This document shows, one piece after another, positions 45,681 to 57,794 of a stretch of 64,000 nucleotides of DNA. The notes under the pieces are model-generated. The model searched no databases, had not been told where the DNA came from, and saw only the letters and a list, made by a program, of their open reading frames with translations. Both the position numbers and the translations under genes were made by a program. The first letter of the stretch is position 1; the number at the start of each line of letters is the position of its first letter. Source of the stretch: Neelides folsomi. Its lineage: Eukaryota > Arthropoda > Collembola > Neelipleona > Neelidae. The stretch lies in assembly GCA_034687125.1 (NCBI GenBank), contig JAQGBZ010000254.1, positions 26,380 to 90,379 on the forward strand, in the 5' to 3' direction.

Positions 45681-46407
45681 AATAGAAATAGTAAGATATT
45701 TTTTATTATGGGTTAAATGTTTAATTAAAGGCTTAAAGGTAATTATTTAAGATTCAAAATTATTATTTTTAAAAAGTTATTTTTATTATTTCAGTTTAAT
45801 ATTCATATTTACATTTAAAATTTTCTTTCCTTTAGTCAGTGAGGTCAATAGGAAAAACAAAGTGTGTGATGAATTTCTTTAAAAATACGTGATCAGAATT
45901 TAAACATGTTTTGATTTTGATTTGATGCATGAACATGTAATATAACTACCAATATAAAATACAGATTAAAATTTTAGTGTATTTTTTGGATTTCTATTTT
46001 AAGTGCGCATTATTTTTGTTATTGATTGAACACATGTTGTTTAAATGGGTCTATTAAATAATTATTACTCAACACGATCCTTGTCCTTACACAATGCAAT
46101 TTACTTAACTTATCAGATTGACACATCTAGCCTAATGCTCAGTCGATCGACTAACCAAATTAAGAGTTTCAATTTCAAACATTAAATTTATTATTTATTC
46201 ACAGGTAAACTTTGCTATTTTGTTAGATAATGACAATGAGCAATGACATTATGACCTTGGCCATATGAGATAGATGTATGCACAATGCACATACCTACAT
46301 AACTAAACTACATAATTCTACACCTACACTCAGGGTCTTTTGTTCTAGGTTAGGTTGGGTTAGGTTACGATAGAGGGACAGAAACGATTTTTTTCAAGCG
46401 TCTTTTA
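45681..46407. other. Intergenic spacer
   Basis: No gene recognised. A short degenerate run of ttagg units (ctaggttaggttgggttaggtt) lies near 46347-46368. Confidence 0.55.
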
Positions 46408-47319
46408 ATGTTGGAAAAGGAAATGAAAATAAGTTACAATGAAAATCCTGGAATCGATCGGACTGCGGAAATGAATAAATTTGGATCGGAATATGCTGAC
46501 ATAGTTCATAGGGGTATGCTCGAGTGCAAAGCTCGAGGCATAACTTTATCCATAAACCTGGAACAAAGGTTTGAATAATAATATAAATTTCTTAAGTTTG
46601 ATTTACTAATATAAATATGTTATTTGAAATGCTCTCCAGACGCCAAGCCAATGCATTTCGCAGGTTTTGAATTTTATTTAGAGTTACATAAATTTAATTG
46701 CTATACCAAATGGTAGATTAAAATAATAATAATCTTATTCAAATTCTAAAACCCGGGAACTGCATTGGCTCGGCGTCTTGAGAGTTTGGTTATTTAGTTA
46801 ATATTTAGGAATATGTTAATAAAAGAATGGTAGAAGGAACCAAAATTGAGAAAATAAACTCCACTGATTCGATTTTCCAAAACAGAATGGATAATTTAGA
46901 AAAAACCCAAAATGCCCACGAACAAACAATTGCAAATCTGAGTGAAAAAATTTCTAAAATTATGCAAACCGTTGATTTGATTCCAAAATTGAATGCTGCC
47001 GTGGACATCGTCATCAAAGAAGTGGAAAAGGAGAAACAATTAAGGGAGGAAAATCAGAACAAAAATGATTCAGTTCAATTGGCTAAAAGCAACGAATTGG
47101 AGAAAAATGGAGAAAATATGAAATCTGGAGATGTTTTAAATGGCTTGATCATTCACATGAAAAAGGATTGGGACTCAAAATCGAGGATTCAAAAGTTAGC
47201 AATTTTGTCCCAAATTGAAAAAGGCAATTGAGGAATCAGCTTTTGAGCGAGATGAATATTTGGATGCAATTTTGGGCAAAGAAGGCGAAACTTCGAAACA
47301 AGTTGAAATTGCTGATTGA
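46408..47319 (+). pseudogene. Coiled-coil protein gene with an apparent frameshift near its 3' end
   Basis: Exons 46408-46568 and 46826-47231 join in phase (AG|A). The product is rich in Lys, Glu and Asn, with a heptad-like stretch (Q-N-R-M-D-N-L-E-K-T) and no signal or membrane segment. The frame stops at 47231. Another frame continues smoothly to 47319 with K-A-I-E-E-S-A-F-E-R-D-E-Y-L, of the same composition. A one-base change near 47217-47225 would join them. It could be a late frameshift, a sequence error, or a true stop with a coincidental tail. Family not recognised. The intron contains a MITE. Confidence 0.5.
46633..46784. repeat. 152-bp foldback in an intron
   Basis: Arms ctctccagacgccaagccaa and the inverted ttggctcggcgtcttgagag enclose AT-rich sequence. 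It occupies most of the intron of the coiled-coil gene. Confidence 0.8.
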
Positions 47320-47423
47320 AGTAAATGTTATTTTCATTTCAAAAGTGTATATAAATTGTTAATTTTATCAATAGTTAAGATTTCTAATATAGTCTAAATG
47401 ACTATTTCTTACATAATTATTGA

Positions 47424-47898
47424 TTATATTGTAAACATATCATCCTCATAGTATCGACTTTTTTTCCGTTTGCAAACTTCACATTTTGAATTTAAAGGAA
47501 AATCACATTCTCCTTCATCGGCGTTAAAAGTCCATCCAAGAGCACATTTCGTTATGGTGGAAAGTCCTGAAAGACTGCACTTAATGAATGTATTGCATTC
47601 CTTGTCTTCCGGATTTTTGTAATCTCCTTCTGGCATGTCTCTGCAGCTTGTAAAGCCACAATGATTTATTGGTTTCTTTGTTGTTTCATCGTCCCTGTTA
47701 TATGCTAAATATTCAAATATTTTTTATTTATGATATTTCTTTTGATCTTTGCTAACAAATATATAATTATAACAAATACTGACCTAATATTAATATGCTA
47801 ATTTTTAAGTTTAAAATTATATTTTTATTATTACCAAAAACAAATGCAGGGAATACAAGTGTGAATGAAAAAATGAAGAATAAATGATAAAACTTCAT
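47424..47898 (-). CDS. Secreted chitin-binding protein, peritrophin-A (CBM14) type
   Basis: Exons 47898-47835 and 47704-47424 join in phase (G|CA), giving 114 residues. Signal peptide (M-K-F-Y-H-L-F-F start). One type-2 chitin-binding domain follows with six cysteines. Its motifs are P-E-G-D-Y-K-N-P, T-F-I-K-C, G-W-T-F-N, and E-C-D-F-P-L-N-S-K-C. Two extra cysteines precede the domain (H-C-G-F-T-S-C), and one follows. The C-terminus is basic and then acidic. Such proteins bind chitin in cuticle or peritrophic matrix. Confidence 0.85.
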
Positions 47899-48952
47899 TT
47901 CTTTAAAAAAAATCACTGATAGATATGTTAATTTAATAAAATTAAATACTTGAAAATATGATTAACTTTCTATTAAATTCTATATTTCTATTAAGTTGTG
48001 CACGTGTAATATAATGATATAAAATATTAAAGAAATTCTAAACGTATAATATGATTTTCAGTACATATTTAATATTTGCATAAATCAATTAATTAAAAGT
48101 TTAAATATAAGCATAAAATATTTACATGATTTCTTGATTGAGATATAACATTTTAATGTTCTATATATGTTATGCTACAGCCATTACCTCATTCATTACA
48201 TCATTACAGTAAGTAATTGCAAAACAGATAAAACTTTCTCTCTTAAATACAGACATACATAATACATAGCACATTATTTTATTGATTCATTTATAACTTA
48301 TAATTTACTTTTATTGAGGCTCTTTAGAATAGCTAATAGTTTAGATTTAAAAATATTTACACTTTATTGGTATAATATAATCTTTAATGTTGTAAATCAA
48401 TTATTTTCTATTTTTTGTACATTTGTTAGTATGTAGTTGACAGTCATTTAATTTAAATATGTGTATTCATGATATAACTAATTAACTAACCATAAATTTG
48501 ATGATCATTATCTTATTGTCACATGATCATCAAACTTAGACTTTGAAACTGATTAAGATATTGAAAGTAGTTCTATCTCAAATAATGGTTAAGGGATTAA
48601 GTGATTTATATAAAAGTCCAACTGCTCAAAAATGTTATTAAAGTATGATTTAATTAAAATTAATCAATTTAGCAAAAAATTATAATGTAAATAATAAATA
48701 TATAATTTATGCATGATGAAACCTAATAAATTAATTATATGAACTTGCGAATTAAACACGAAATAACAATAAATCCAGTTTTTTCATATTTTAATGCCAA
48801 AATGACTTTACACAAAAACATAAATTGTAACATTTAAATTAAAGCCACTCTACATGTTATGAAGATATTCCTAATTACTAATTAATAAATTTTACATTTG
48901 GTTTGTCACTCATTAACAAAGTCTTTGGCTATAAGATGTATAAATGTTAAAG
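47899..48952. other. Intergenic spacer
   Basis: No gene recognised. A 15-bp inverted repeat around atttgatgatcat (about 48496 and 48525) is the only structure noticed. Confidence 0.55.
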
Positions 48953-49870
48953 TTAAATATTCTTTTTCTTCTCAACCCTGGCAGTCTGAGCGGTCATTCC
49001 CATTCCAACTTGATCAATGAAGCTCTCAATGGTCGCTGTGTATTCTTCAGGGTAGAGATACATGTGTCCAACATGGAGCGAATTGTCCCACACTTTGATC
49101 TTCGTGTCAACTCCTTTCTCCTTCCAGCTGTTCATCAAAGTCATGTTGACCTTCAAGGTGGAAATCCGGTCGAATTTGGAGCAGAGAAACAACGAAGGGA
49201 CATTCAAAGGATGATCAAAAAAATAATTCCTCGAGTCCAAATAATGTCTCACGCTGATATTCTTCATCAATTTCAAATAAACTAAAATCAACTGTTCCGC
49301 GATTTTCTGTAAGAGTTTTGCATCGGGAAAAATTGAATTTGAGAGACCAATCGCCGCCTCGCCCACGTCCAAGAAACTGTCAAGGATTTGACCGTTGATT
49401 GAATTTAATAGTTTTGAATATTTCACCGGATCTTGATTTGAGAGTTCAAAGAGTTTAGAAAGAACGTAACAACCAACGGAGAAACCGTGGAAAATCTTCT
49501 TTTGGTCTCCGATCGTCTCGAGGAGCGGGAGTAGCTCAGTCTGGATGAAATTAATTGTTTGTTTGGCAAAGAGAATTTGCGTAGGTCGGAGGTTGACCGT
49601 GAGGACGTCGAAACCTTTTTCAAGGTAAAGATTGGCATATTTCGACAGTGGCTTATTCTTCGCATTTAGCCAACAGCAGATGATGACCAAAGGTCGAGGG
49701 TCTTTGATGTCAAGGTGAAAACTGGCCAATTTCTTTGTGACGGTGATATCAGCTGTTGGGGAATTCGTAATGAAAGTGATGTTGGGCGAGATCTTCTTTG
49801 CATTGGTCGAAAGATTACGAAATTGGTAATGTCCGTGGTTGAGAACTCGATTAGAAATGACGCGAATCAT
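48953..49870 (-). CDS. TMEM53/DUF829-like alpha/beta-hydrolase
   Basis: A single coding exon of 305 residues, preceded by an acceptor-like TTTAG in its leader. The fold marker R-P-L-V-I-I-C-C-W is followed by K-Y-A-N-L-Y and a nucleophile elbow G-F-S-V-G (Ser131). Asp234 in K-F-D-R-I-S and His266/His269 in S-L-H-V-G-H complete a plausible triad. This matches the DUF829 family that includes TMEM53 (NET4), a nuclear-envelope-associated protein in vertebrates. The basic, Arg-containing N-terminus could be a mitochondrial or other targeting peptide. No transmembrane span is obvious. Substrate unknown. Confidence 0.75.
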   Translation of the reverse strand: MIRVISNRVLNHGHYQFRNLSTNAKKISPNITFITNSPTADITVTKKLASFHLDIKDPRPLVIICCWLNAKNKPLSKYANLYLEKGFDVLTVNLRPTQILFAKQTINFIQTELLPLLETIGDQKKIFHGFSVGCYVLSKLFELSNQDPVKYSKLLNSINGQILDSFLDVGEAAIGLSNSIFPDAKLLQKIAEQLILVYLKLMKNISVRHYLDSRNYFFDHPLNVPSLFLCSKFDRISTLKVNMTLMNSWKEKGVDTKIKVWDNSLHVGHMYLYPEEYTATIESFIDQVGMGMTAQTARVEKKKNI

Positions 49871-51860
49871 AATGACAATGAGTATGACGAATCTAAAATA
49901 AAATTAATAAATTAAACTAAATTAAAGGATTTAATATTTGAACTTACAAGAAAATATAAAGCTTAAATATTATATTAATCTGGATATTTGTTATACTTTT
50001 ATAATAAATATAAATATTGAATAAATTGTATTAAAATATAAAACTTACTTACGTTGTGTAATATTTGTATGAGCTGAAAATTTCATATAAATATGAGTGC
50101 AAACTGTAAAAACTTTCTAGTGAAAAATAAGTATTTTGAGAATCAAGGGAGTTGTTAATTTCCATTTAATAACTTTAAAGCGGTGAGTGTAATAGTTTGA
50201 AAGTATAAAAAGAATGATAAGAAATAAAGGAATATCAGTTGAGTTAAAGATAATTAGGATGACTGTTATATAAAAAATAAAGTTCAGTCTCCCGTGTCAG
50301 CCGTACATTTCGTGTGTGAGTGTGAGCGATGAGCGAGGAAGAAGGCAGACAGACATTAGACATGCAATGTATTAAGATAGGAATTTCATAAATTTTTCTC
50401 TCCCCTTTCCACCATTTAAGTTCTCATCTCTTGAATCTCTACTAATCTAAAAAAAAGTAGTAGGTAGCAGGTTTCTATCATGCAGGCATCAGACATACGT
50501 AATGCAATGCATCAAACAAGTTAATGTCTCTTATAAAATGAGATTTGTATATTAAATCTAAAAGTACATATTTAAGGGTAAGTTGGATCGACCCGTAAAC
50601 CAACAGTATTTTGCTATCTTATAATTTAGTAAAAAGCTTTGTTATCATTCACTCACAATCAGTCAATGAATTCATTGCTTGGTCAACACGATGTGAAGAC
50701 GTGAAACATGAGTCGTTTTATATAAGGTATAGCTGTATAGGTAACCTATGGGAATAAATATAGGTATGTATGTATGTCTGGATCAGTGGATTTCGTTTCC
50801 ATATTATATGTGTAATTTGTAATTTATTCGTTGGTTAGAAATTAATAAATTACGTTTAACATAATAATATGAATTCTACTATGTTGTGTCAACTTTTGCT
50901 ATGTTGTGTCAACTTTTGAACTCTTATATATATATATATATTAATACCTATTTATTACATAATAATTTTTCAAGAGATTATTTAAACAATTTCATTAATT
51001 TTAGAGATTATAAATATTTTAATTACTTTAACTTTGATATCATTTCATTAATTTATATATTTTATAAACTGATTTTTGTTAGAAATTAAGATGCATTATC
51101 AGGGGATGTTCTGAATTTTGATTACGCTATTCAGGGTGGGCCATAAGTTGCTTTCTTTTTTATACGATTATTTATTTAAAGAAGAAATCAACTTATGGCC
51201 CACCCTGTATTGATAAATAATTTATTTAATAATTTATTCAAGTTTTAACATATTATTATTTATAATAGGGTTGAATGCCTACAATAAATAGGTAAAATTG
51301 ATAAAAATTAAATATAATATTTTTTATCAATTTCTTCCCTTTTCTGCCCTTTAGACCTTTTATATTTAGAAAATAAATTTGACATTTGTCATTCCCTTCG
51401 TTAATATTTTATGACTATGATTCATTCTTAACTAGCAAAATAACATGTAGTAATCTGATAAGATAAAAATTATTTAACAAGGAGCATGGCTCACTATGAT
51501 CTTAATAAATCACTGATCTTTTTGAAGTTATTGAGTTAGTTGTGGGGCTTAGAATCAATATTAAATTTAAACATTGTAAGTTGATTGTGATTATAGTGAC
51601 AGAAAAACATCTCATTTAATCCAAGTACTGGTATGTAGAAAGATATAGGAAGATTACTTTCGAATCAATTGAAATATTATTATTTATTAGTTTATGTTGT
51701 TAATTATACTCTTCTTTAAAGTATCAAGATGTTTTTCTGTCATTTATAAATTTATAAACATAATATTTTGATATACTAAAAAATTAAATTGTGTGAAATT
51801 AGTTATATTTTAAATATGTCTCACTGATTTGTATTTGTATTTTCAGCATCAACTCACAAT
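49871..51860. other. Intergenic region between divergent hydrolase and WAP genes
   Basis: No coding exon recognised. It includes a TA microsatellite near 50926 and a MITE at 51132-51209. Confidence 0.55.
51132..51209. repeat. 78-bp palindromic MITE, CAGGGTGGGCCATAA family
   Basis: cagggtgggccataagttg at the left and caacttatggcccaccctg at the right are perfect inverted ends. Same family as 17551-17623. Confidence 0.9.
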
Positions 51861-52874
51861 ATGGTTTATAAGGAGTTAACTTTATTCACAATTGTTTTTA
51901 CTCAGACATTTGGTGAATATTTTTATTATTTTATTTCCTACTACCTAAATATATACATATAGTACTTACATTATATCATTGTCATAAACTTTATTTTTAC
52001 ATTCCATTGTGAATTTACTTAAATTGTGAATTGTGAATAATTGCTATCTGTATAATTGCTATCTGTATAAACATTGTTAACTTATTTGATTTAATTTAAA
52101 GGTAACAACAAAAGTGATTGTTTCCCATCCGAATGGCAACCTCCATGGCCACAGAAGTGTCCACAACTTCCAGAGGGAACTGTCGGAAATTGCTTTGATG
52201 CTTGTGGTGAATTTGGATGTCCCGCTGGGAAACTCTGTTGTTCCAATGGATGTGGTTTAGTTTGCAAGACGCCTGTTTTCGGACCGTTTCCTGGAGATTT
52301 ATCTCCAACCGAATGTCCGACAGTCCCAGACGGAGAAGTTGGGAGTTGCAAGGACGGTTGTTCTCCCAAATGTCCTTATCCACAAATATGCTGCTCAAAC
52401 GGATGTGGAAGTTATTGTTGGGGATTTCCAACAGTCCCGCCACCGACTGCAATTTTTCAATGTCCAACCATTGAACCAGGAACGATTGGAGATTGTATTG
52501 GCAAGTCGATTAAATATTATATTTTATCTTATTTATCTTATATTGTATATTCATTATATTATTGTTATATTTTACTAAAATTCTGACTTATCTCTATATT
52601 AATGAAGTAATTTAAATCAATTTTACTAGGTATATTGTATTTATTTTAAATAGAACTCTGTAACTTCATGGGTTATATTGGATATTGTCCGCCAGGAGAA
52701 CTTTGCTGTTCAAATGGTTGTGGTCACGTTTGTATGCCACCCCAGAAAGTATGCCCTGACTTTGGTCCACCCACTGTAAATTGTCTTGAGAGTCCATGTC
52801 AAAATGTTGATTGCCCAGAAGGAACGATTTGTTGTGATGATTACTCAACTGGATGTGATTATCATTGTGTTTAA
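51861..52874 (+). CDS. Secreted four-repeat WAP-domain protein
   Basis: Exons 51861-51912, 52102-52500 and 52654-52874 join in phase, giving 223 residues. A signal peptide precedes four cysteine-rich repeats of WAP four-disulfide-core type. Three end in C-C-S-N-G-C-G followed by -L-V-C, -S-Y-C or -H-V-C; the fourth ends C-C-D-D-Y-S-T-G-C. Repeats start with C-P and contain the C-P-x-G/P-x-x-x-C-C core. The second intron starts GCAAGT rather than GT, because only that junction keeps the frame. WAP proteins are usually protease inhibitors or antimicrobial proteins. Confidence 0.82.
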
Positions 52875-53115
52875 TTTCAAAATATATTTCATTTTTATTA
52901 ACTCATTAATTTACAAATCAGGTAATATTCACAGTATAATTTTTCTTTGATTTATCAATTATTTGTTTTATAAAGTTTTATACAATAATTTTTATGAAAA
53001 TTTCGTTTTTATATAAATAGACATTTTTAAATTGTATTTATTTTTCTCAATTTTTAACTGAAATCCAAAATAAAATATTTTCAAAAATATATTTATATCT
53101 TATATTGCTGATTTT

Positions 53116-54321
53116 TTAATTTAGTTCCAATTGAAATTCAAAGTTGTTTTGAATAATTCTGTTAGCTTCATCTGGTTTAAGTTCAATCAAAGCATTTGCA
53201 ACTTCTTCCAATAAAAGTTGAACTTTGGCATTTCCCTCGTTCGCTTTTCTCAATCTGTACAATTGCCGTATGATTTCGAATTCCTTCTTGGTGTATTGCA
53301 CTCCAGTAGTATATTGAATAATTTCCAAGAATCCATATCCAAATTCCCTCGTCGGTTCAATCATCGTCCCCTCCCCAATATCATTCCAAGTAGCTACTTG
53401 AATCCATTCAAGCCCAGCATAAATTGCCATATTCAAAGTCGCTCTGAATGTTTCCAATCCATTATGTGGGAGCGACCATCCCGGTCCTCCCCATCCACCT
53501 TCATAATAAAACGAATGGAATCCCGGGTAAGCAACACCGAATTTTGTTTCTAATGGCCGATACCTATAAAAGTTGTCCAACCCAACGAGGAAATCGTGAT
53601 AAATCCACGGATATTCTCCACGTGCTGAAACCCCCGCCATTGGCATTTGATACCAAAGAGTTAAAAATGTAGGTTTTTCGGGTAAGACAGAAAATGCTTC
53701 TGCCCATTGCCAAGGTTGAGTTAAAGTCTGAGGTCCGAAATCTAACAAAAGCGGTGCTCCGTGAATCCGAATGTAATTTGCTTTATGGAACCATGTATTT
53801 CTTAAATATTCCATATCGGCTCTTGCTTGGGCCATAATGTCCGGAAGTAATCCAGCGTCGTGGGCCATACCAAGATTATGATCTTCGTAAACAATTGCAA
53901 ATTCAAGCCCAACTGAGTCAATTCCTTGAATGATTGCTAAACAATTTTCATGGTTTTTTGGATAATCCCAAGCTCGGGTCATTCCGGGCCAATCAAGGAG
54001 AATTCCATCAACTCCGGCATATTTCAATTCGAGGAGTTGTCGCTGAATGACGGCTGGATCTCCGGATCCATATGGACCATCCAATGGATAATAATAAGCT
54101 GCTATTTGGCGTCTCCCGGTTCCGTCGATAATGTCGGGATTTCTGGTGTCCATTGTCCAATGAATTCCCCATTGGCCGTCGGTAGACGTTTGGCGAGTTT
54201 CGAACCATGGCATGAAATGGACCCAAACTTTGGCATTGATTTTCTTCTCAATTTTGCTTATATTCAATCCATTTGCCAGAGCAAATAAAAGAAATATTAA
54301 AGAAAGACTTTTAGTAAACAT
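53116..54321 (-). CDS. Secreted GH71/99-like glycoside hydrolase, candidate bacterial transfer
   Basis: An intronless frame of 401 residues with a signal peptide (M-F-T-K-S-L-S-L-I-F). The barrel begins V-W-V-H-F-M-P-W-F and H-W-T-M. Later blocks are Y-Y-Y-P-L-D-G-P-Y, G-V-D-G-I-L-L-D-W, F-A-I-V-Y-E-D and W-N-D-I-G-E-G-T-M-I-E-P at 312-323, which matches the catalytic-region motif of GH99-like proteins (Glu317 and Glu322 candidates). This pattern is typical of bacterial, notably Bacteroidetes-type, family 71/99-like enzymes. The absence of introns in a 1.2-kb gene, with intron-containing neighbours, supports horizontal origin. The animal-type leader suggests it is expressed and secreted, perhaps for digesting microbial or fungal polysaccharide. 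Substrate cannot be read from sequence. Confidence 0.82.
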   Translation of the reverse strand: MFTKSLSLIFLLFALANGLNISKIEKKINAKVWVHFMPWFETRQTSTDGQWGIHWTMDTRNPDIIDGTGRRQIAAYYYPLDGPYGSGDPAVIQRQLLELKYAGVDGILLDWPGMTRAWDYPKNHENCLAIIQGIDSVGLEFAIVYEDHNLGMAHDAGLLPDIMAQARADMEYLRNTWFHKANYIRIHGAPLLLDFGPQTLTQPWQWAEAFSVLPEKPTFLTLWYQMPMAGVSARGEYPWIYHDFLVGLDNFYRYRPLETKFGVAYPGFHSFYYEGGWGGPGWSLPHNGLETFRATLNMAIYAGLEWIQVATWNDIGEGTMIEPTREFGYGFLEIIQYTTGVQYTKKEFEIIRQLYRLRKANEGNAKVQLLLEEVANALIELKPDEANRIIQNNFEFQLELN

Positions 54322-55582
54322 TCTGTATTTTTAACACAATGTGTGAAGAAGGAATAATCACAATTAACTAATTTGCAAATTATTAATCTTTCTTTATTTA
54401 AAAGTTGAAACATTCAAGTGGTGTATTTTGATTAATTTCACCCTTATTGTGCATGATTTTGTTATCTTTGTAATTACACGTTTAAATAATATTTGTGCTT
54501 GGACACTTGGAGTAAGTTAATTATTTATCTGCAATATACAATAGGTATATTGAATTATGACAATGACTATGATTTATTTTGTATACCAGATACTAAATAT
54601 ATCCCAATTAATCATCTAAATTGTAAAAAAATAAAAAATTGAATGCAAGTCAAATATGATTAGGATTGTATTAGTATTTGCATGTCTCAACTCTCAACAT
54701 ATCTCTCATTATCTCATAAATATCTCAATCATTCGTTTCATTAAACCATGTGACTTTAAGTAATATGTAGATATGGTCTCATTGAAACATTCAATTTTAA
54801 TTGATAACATTTATTGTCCCCGGCAAACATCTTGGGTCTAGACTGCCGCCATTTTTTCTTGCTTAAAATGGATATGACCATTTTTGCGGAACCATGCGTA
54901 ATAATTTCACAATTAACAACAAATTATAAATTGTTCCTTAATACATGTACACTCTCTTATCTTGGCCCCACTATATGGAATAAATATACTAAAAATTACC
55001 AACCTTCAAGACTAAATAAAGATACTGAAGATGAATTTAGTTCTAAACTCCATACACAGCGAAATGTATTGAAGAATAACACCAATTCAATCCTTCTTAA
55101 AGACCAATTTATATATCAAACATTTTAACCATATTCTAGTTTTAACCATATACAGTACACCTAATATAATTTTATCTAATATAATCTAGATGTTCATATC
55201 TGATACCAGAACCATTTTTTAGAGATAAGATATAATTCATTATTTGACTATCTTGTAATGGTTTATTTAAATAACAATTAACAAAAATTGAAAAAAACGA
55301 GTAATATATTTAGCTTTGTAAGCCATTATTAATATTATTGCGTTAATTGGCGTTACAAGGCAATCTGAGTCAGAGAAAAAGGAATAACTCAAGTAGCAAA
55401 TATTTGTAATTCAAAAATACTTTGTAAGAAAATTATAATACAAATTATAAATTATGTATAGAAACTACAGCAATAATTTTATCTAATATACGATATATAA
55501 CATTATATTTACACAATCAATTAAATAATTATTATAATAACTATCGGCTCTAAAATTATAATATCGAAACATTCATTTTCAG
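54322..55582. other. Intergenic spacer with a possible retroelement remnant
   Basis: At 54814-55128 an open frame has L-G-P-T-I-W-N-K-Y followed by F-S-S-K-L, which resembles the very end of non-LTR retrotransposon reverse transcriptases (G-P-x-x-W-N). It has no upstream RT domain, so it is at most a truncated relic. Nothing else seen. Confidence 0.4.
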
Positions 55583-56241
55583 ATATACGCAGTCTTAATT
55601 TTATTCTGTGACCAACTTCCATTTTCAGTGCAACAAGATTGTGATGAAGATTTCCATTATTGGGCTCCTGTAGGAAAATGCTATCCAAACCATGGAATTG
55701 AATGTAACAATTTAACAAATCCATGCAACGAATTTAAATATCACCAATGCATCAACTCACCCGAACCCGAAGACTAACAATCTTATTTGCGAATGTTCAG
55801 AAGGATTCATTTATGATTCACAATCAGAAGAATGTCGTGCTTCCCTTTTTACACCCTGCGACGACAAAGGAACTAATTATTCCGCTATAAACTGCGTCAA
55901 TTATACTCAATGCAAAAGCAACAGTTTGTGATATTAAATATTCCAATTGTGATGAAACGAGTAGTAAATGTGAGTGCAGGGATGGCTATAGTGGAACTTA
56001 TATTTATAATTGTTTGAGTTTGTACGGCTCAGCATGTGATGAAGAATGTTTTTCTTCAATAGCATTAGAACTTGTGTGTGAAGATGACAAATGTTCTTGT
56101 AAAGAGGATTTTGTTTATAAAAATGGTCGATGTGTTGCTGGGAATGAGGATGATCATAATGGTGGTTTTGTTGTTAAATATGACAATGTGTTAATATTTC
56201 TATTAGGCATTTATTTTCTATTTTCTATTGTAAATTGTTAA
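55583..56241 (+). pseudogene. Cysteine-rich EGF-like secreted or anchored protein, twice frameshifted
   Basis: Three consecutive frames encode one pattern of cysteine-rich repeats. The segments are 55629-55779 (with D-C-D-E-D, K-C-Y-P-N and C-N-E-F), then to about 55931 (C-E-C-S-E-G-F, C-D-D-K-G), then to 56241 (C-E-C-R-D-G-Y, C-S-C-K-E-D-F). The last ends with a hydrophobic tail, L-I-F-L-L-G-I-Y-F-L-F, like a GPI signal. Shifts near 55770 and 55925 break the frame, and no introns explain them. Either a decayed gene or two assembly errors. No signal-peptide exon was identified. Confidence 0.55.
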
Positions 56242-56390
56242 TTAAATTAATATTTAATCATTTTTTGTCAATATGCATATTTAATAATTAAAGTTGGCTT
56301 CGTAAGCTCATTTTTGCACTTTCATTAAAATCAAGTGGAAGGAACATATTTCGTGCATTGGCATATTTTCTTCACCCCACCGGCCCATTT

Positions 56391-57794
<1,404 letters not shown>

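Noticed and set aside
46347-46368. Telomere-like (TTAGG)n run
   Set aside because: Only a few degenerate units, flanked by unique sequence and genes; not a telomere.
50886-51089. 67-codon frame near a TA microsatellite
   Set aside because: Low-complexity AT-driven translation without domain or splice support.
54814-55128. 104-codon frame as a gene
   Set aside because: No start context, no domain, and a weak resemblance to the tail of a non-LTR reverse transcriptase. Kept only as a possible relic.
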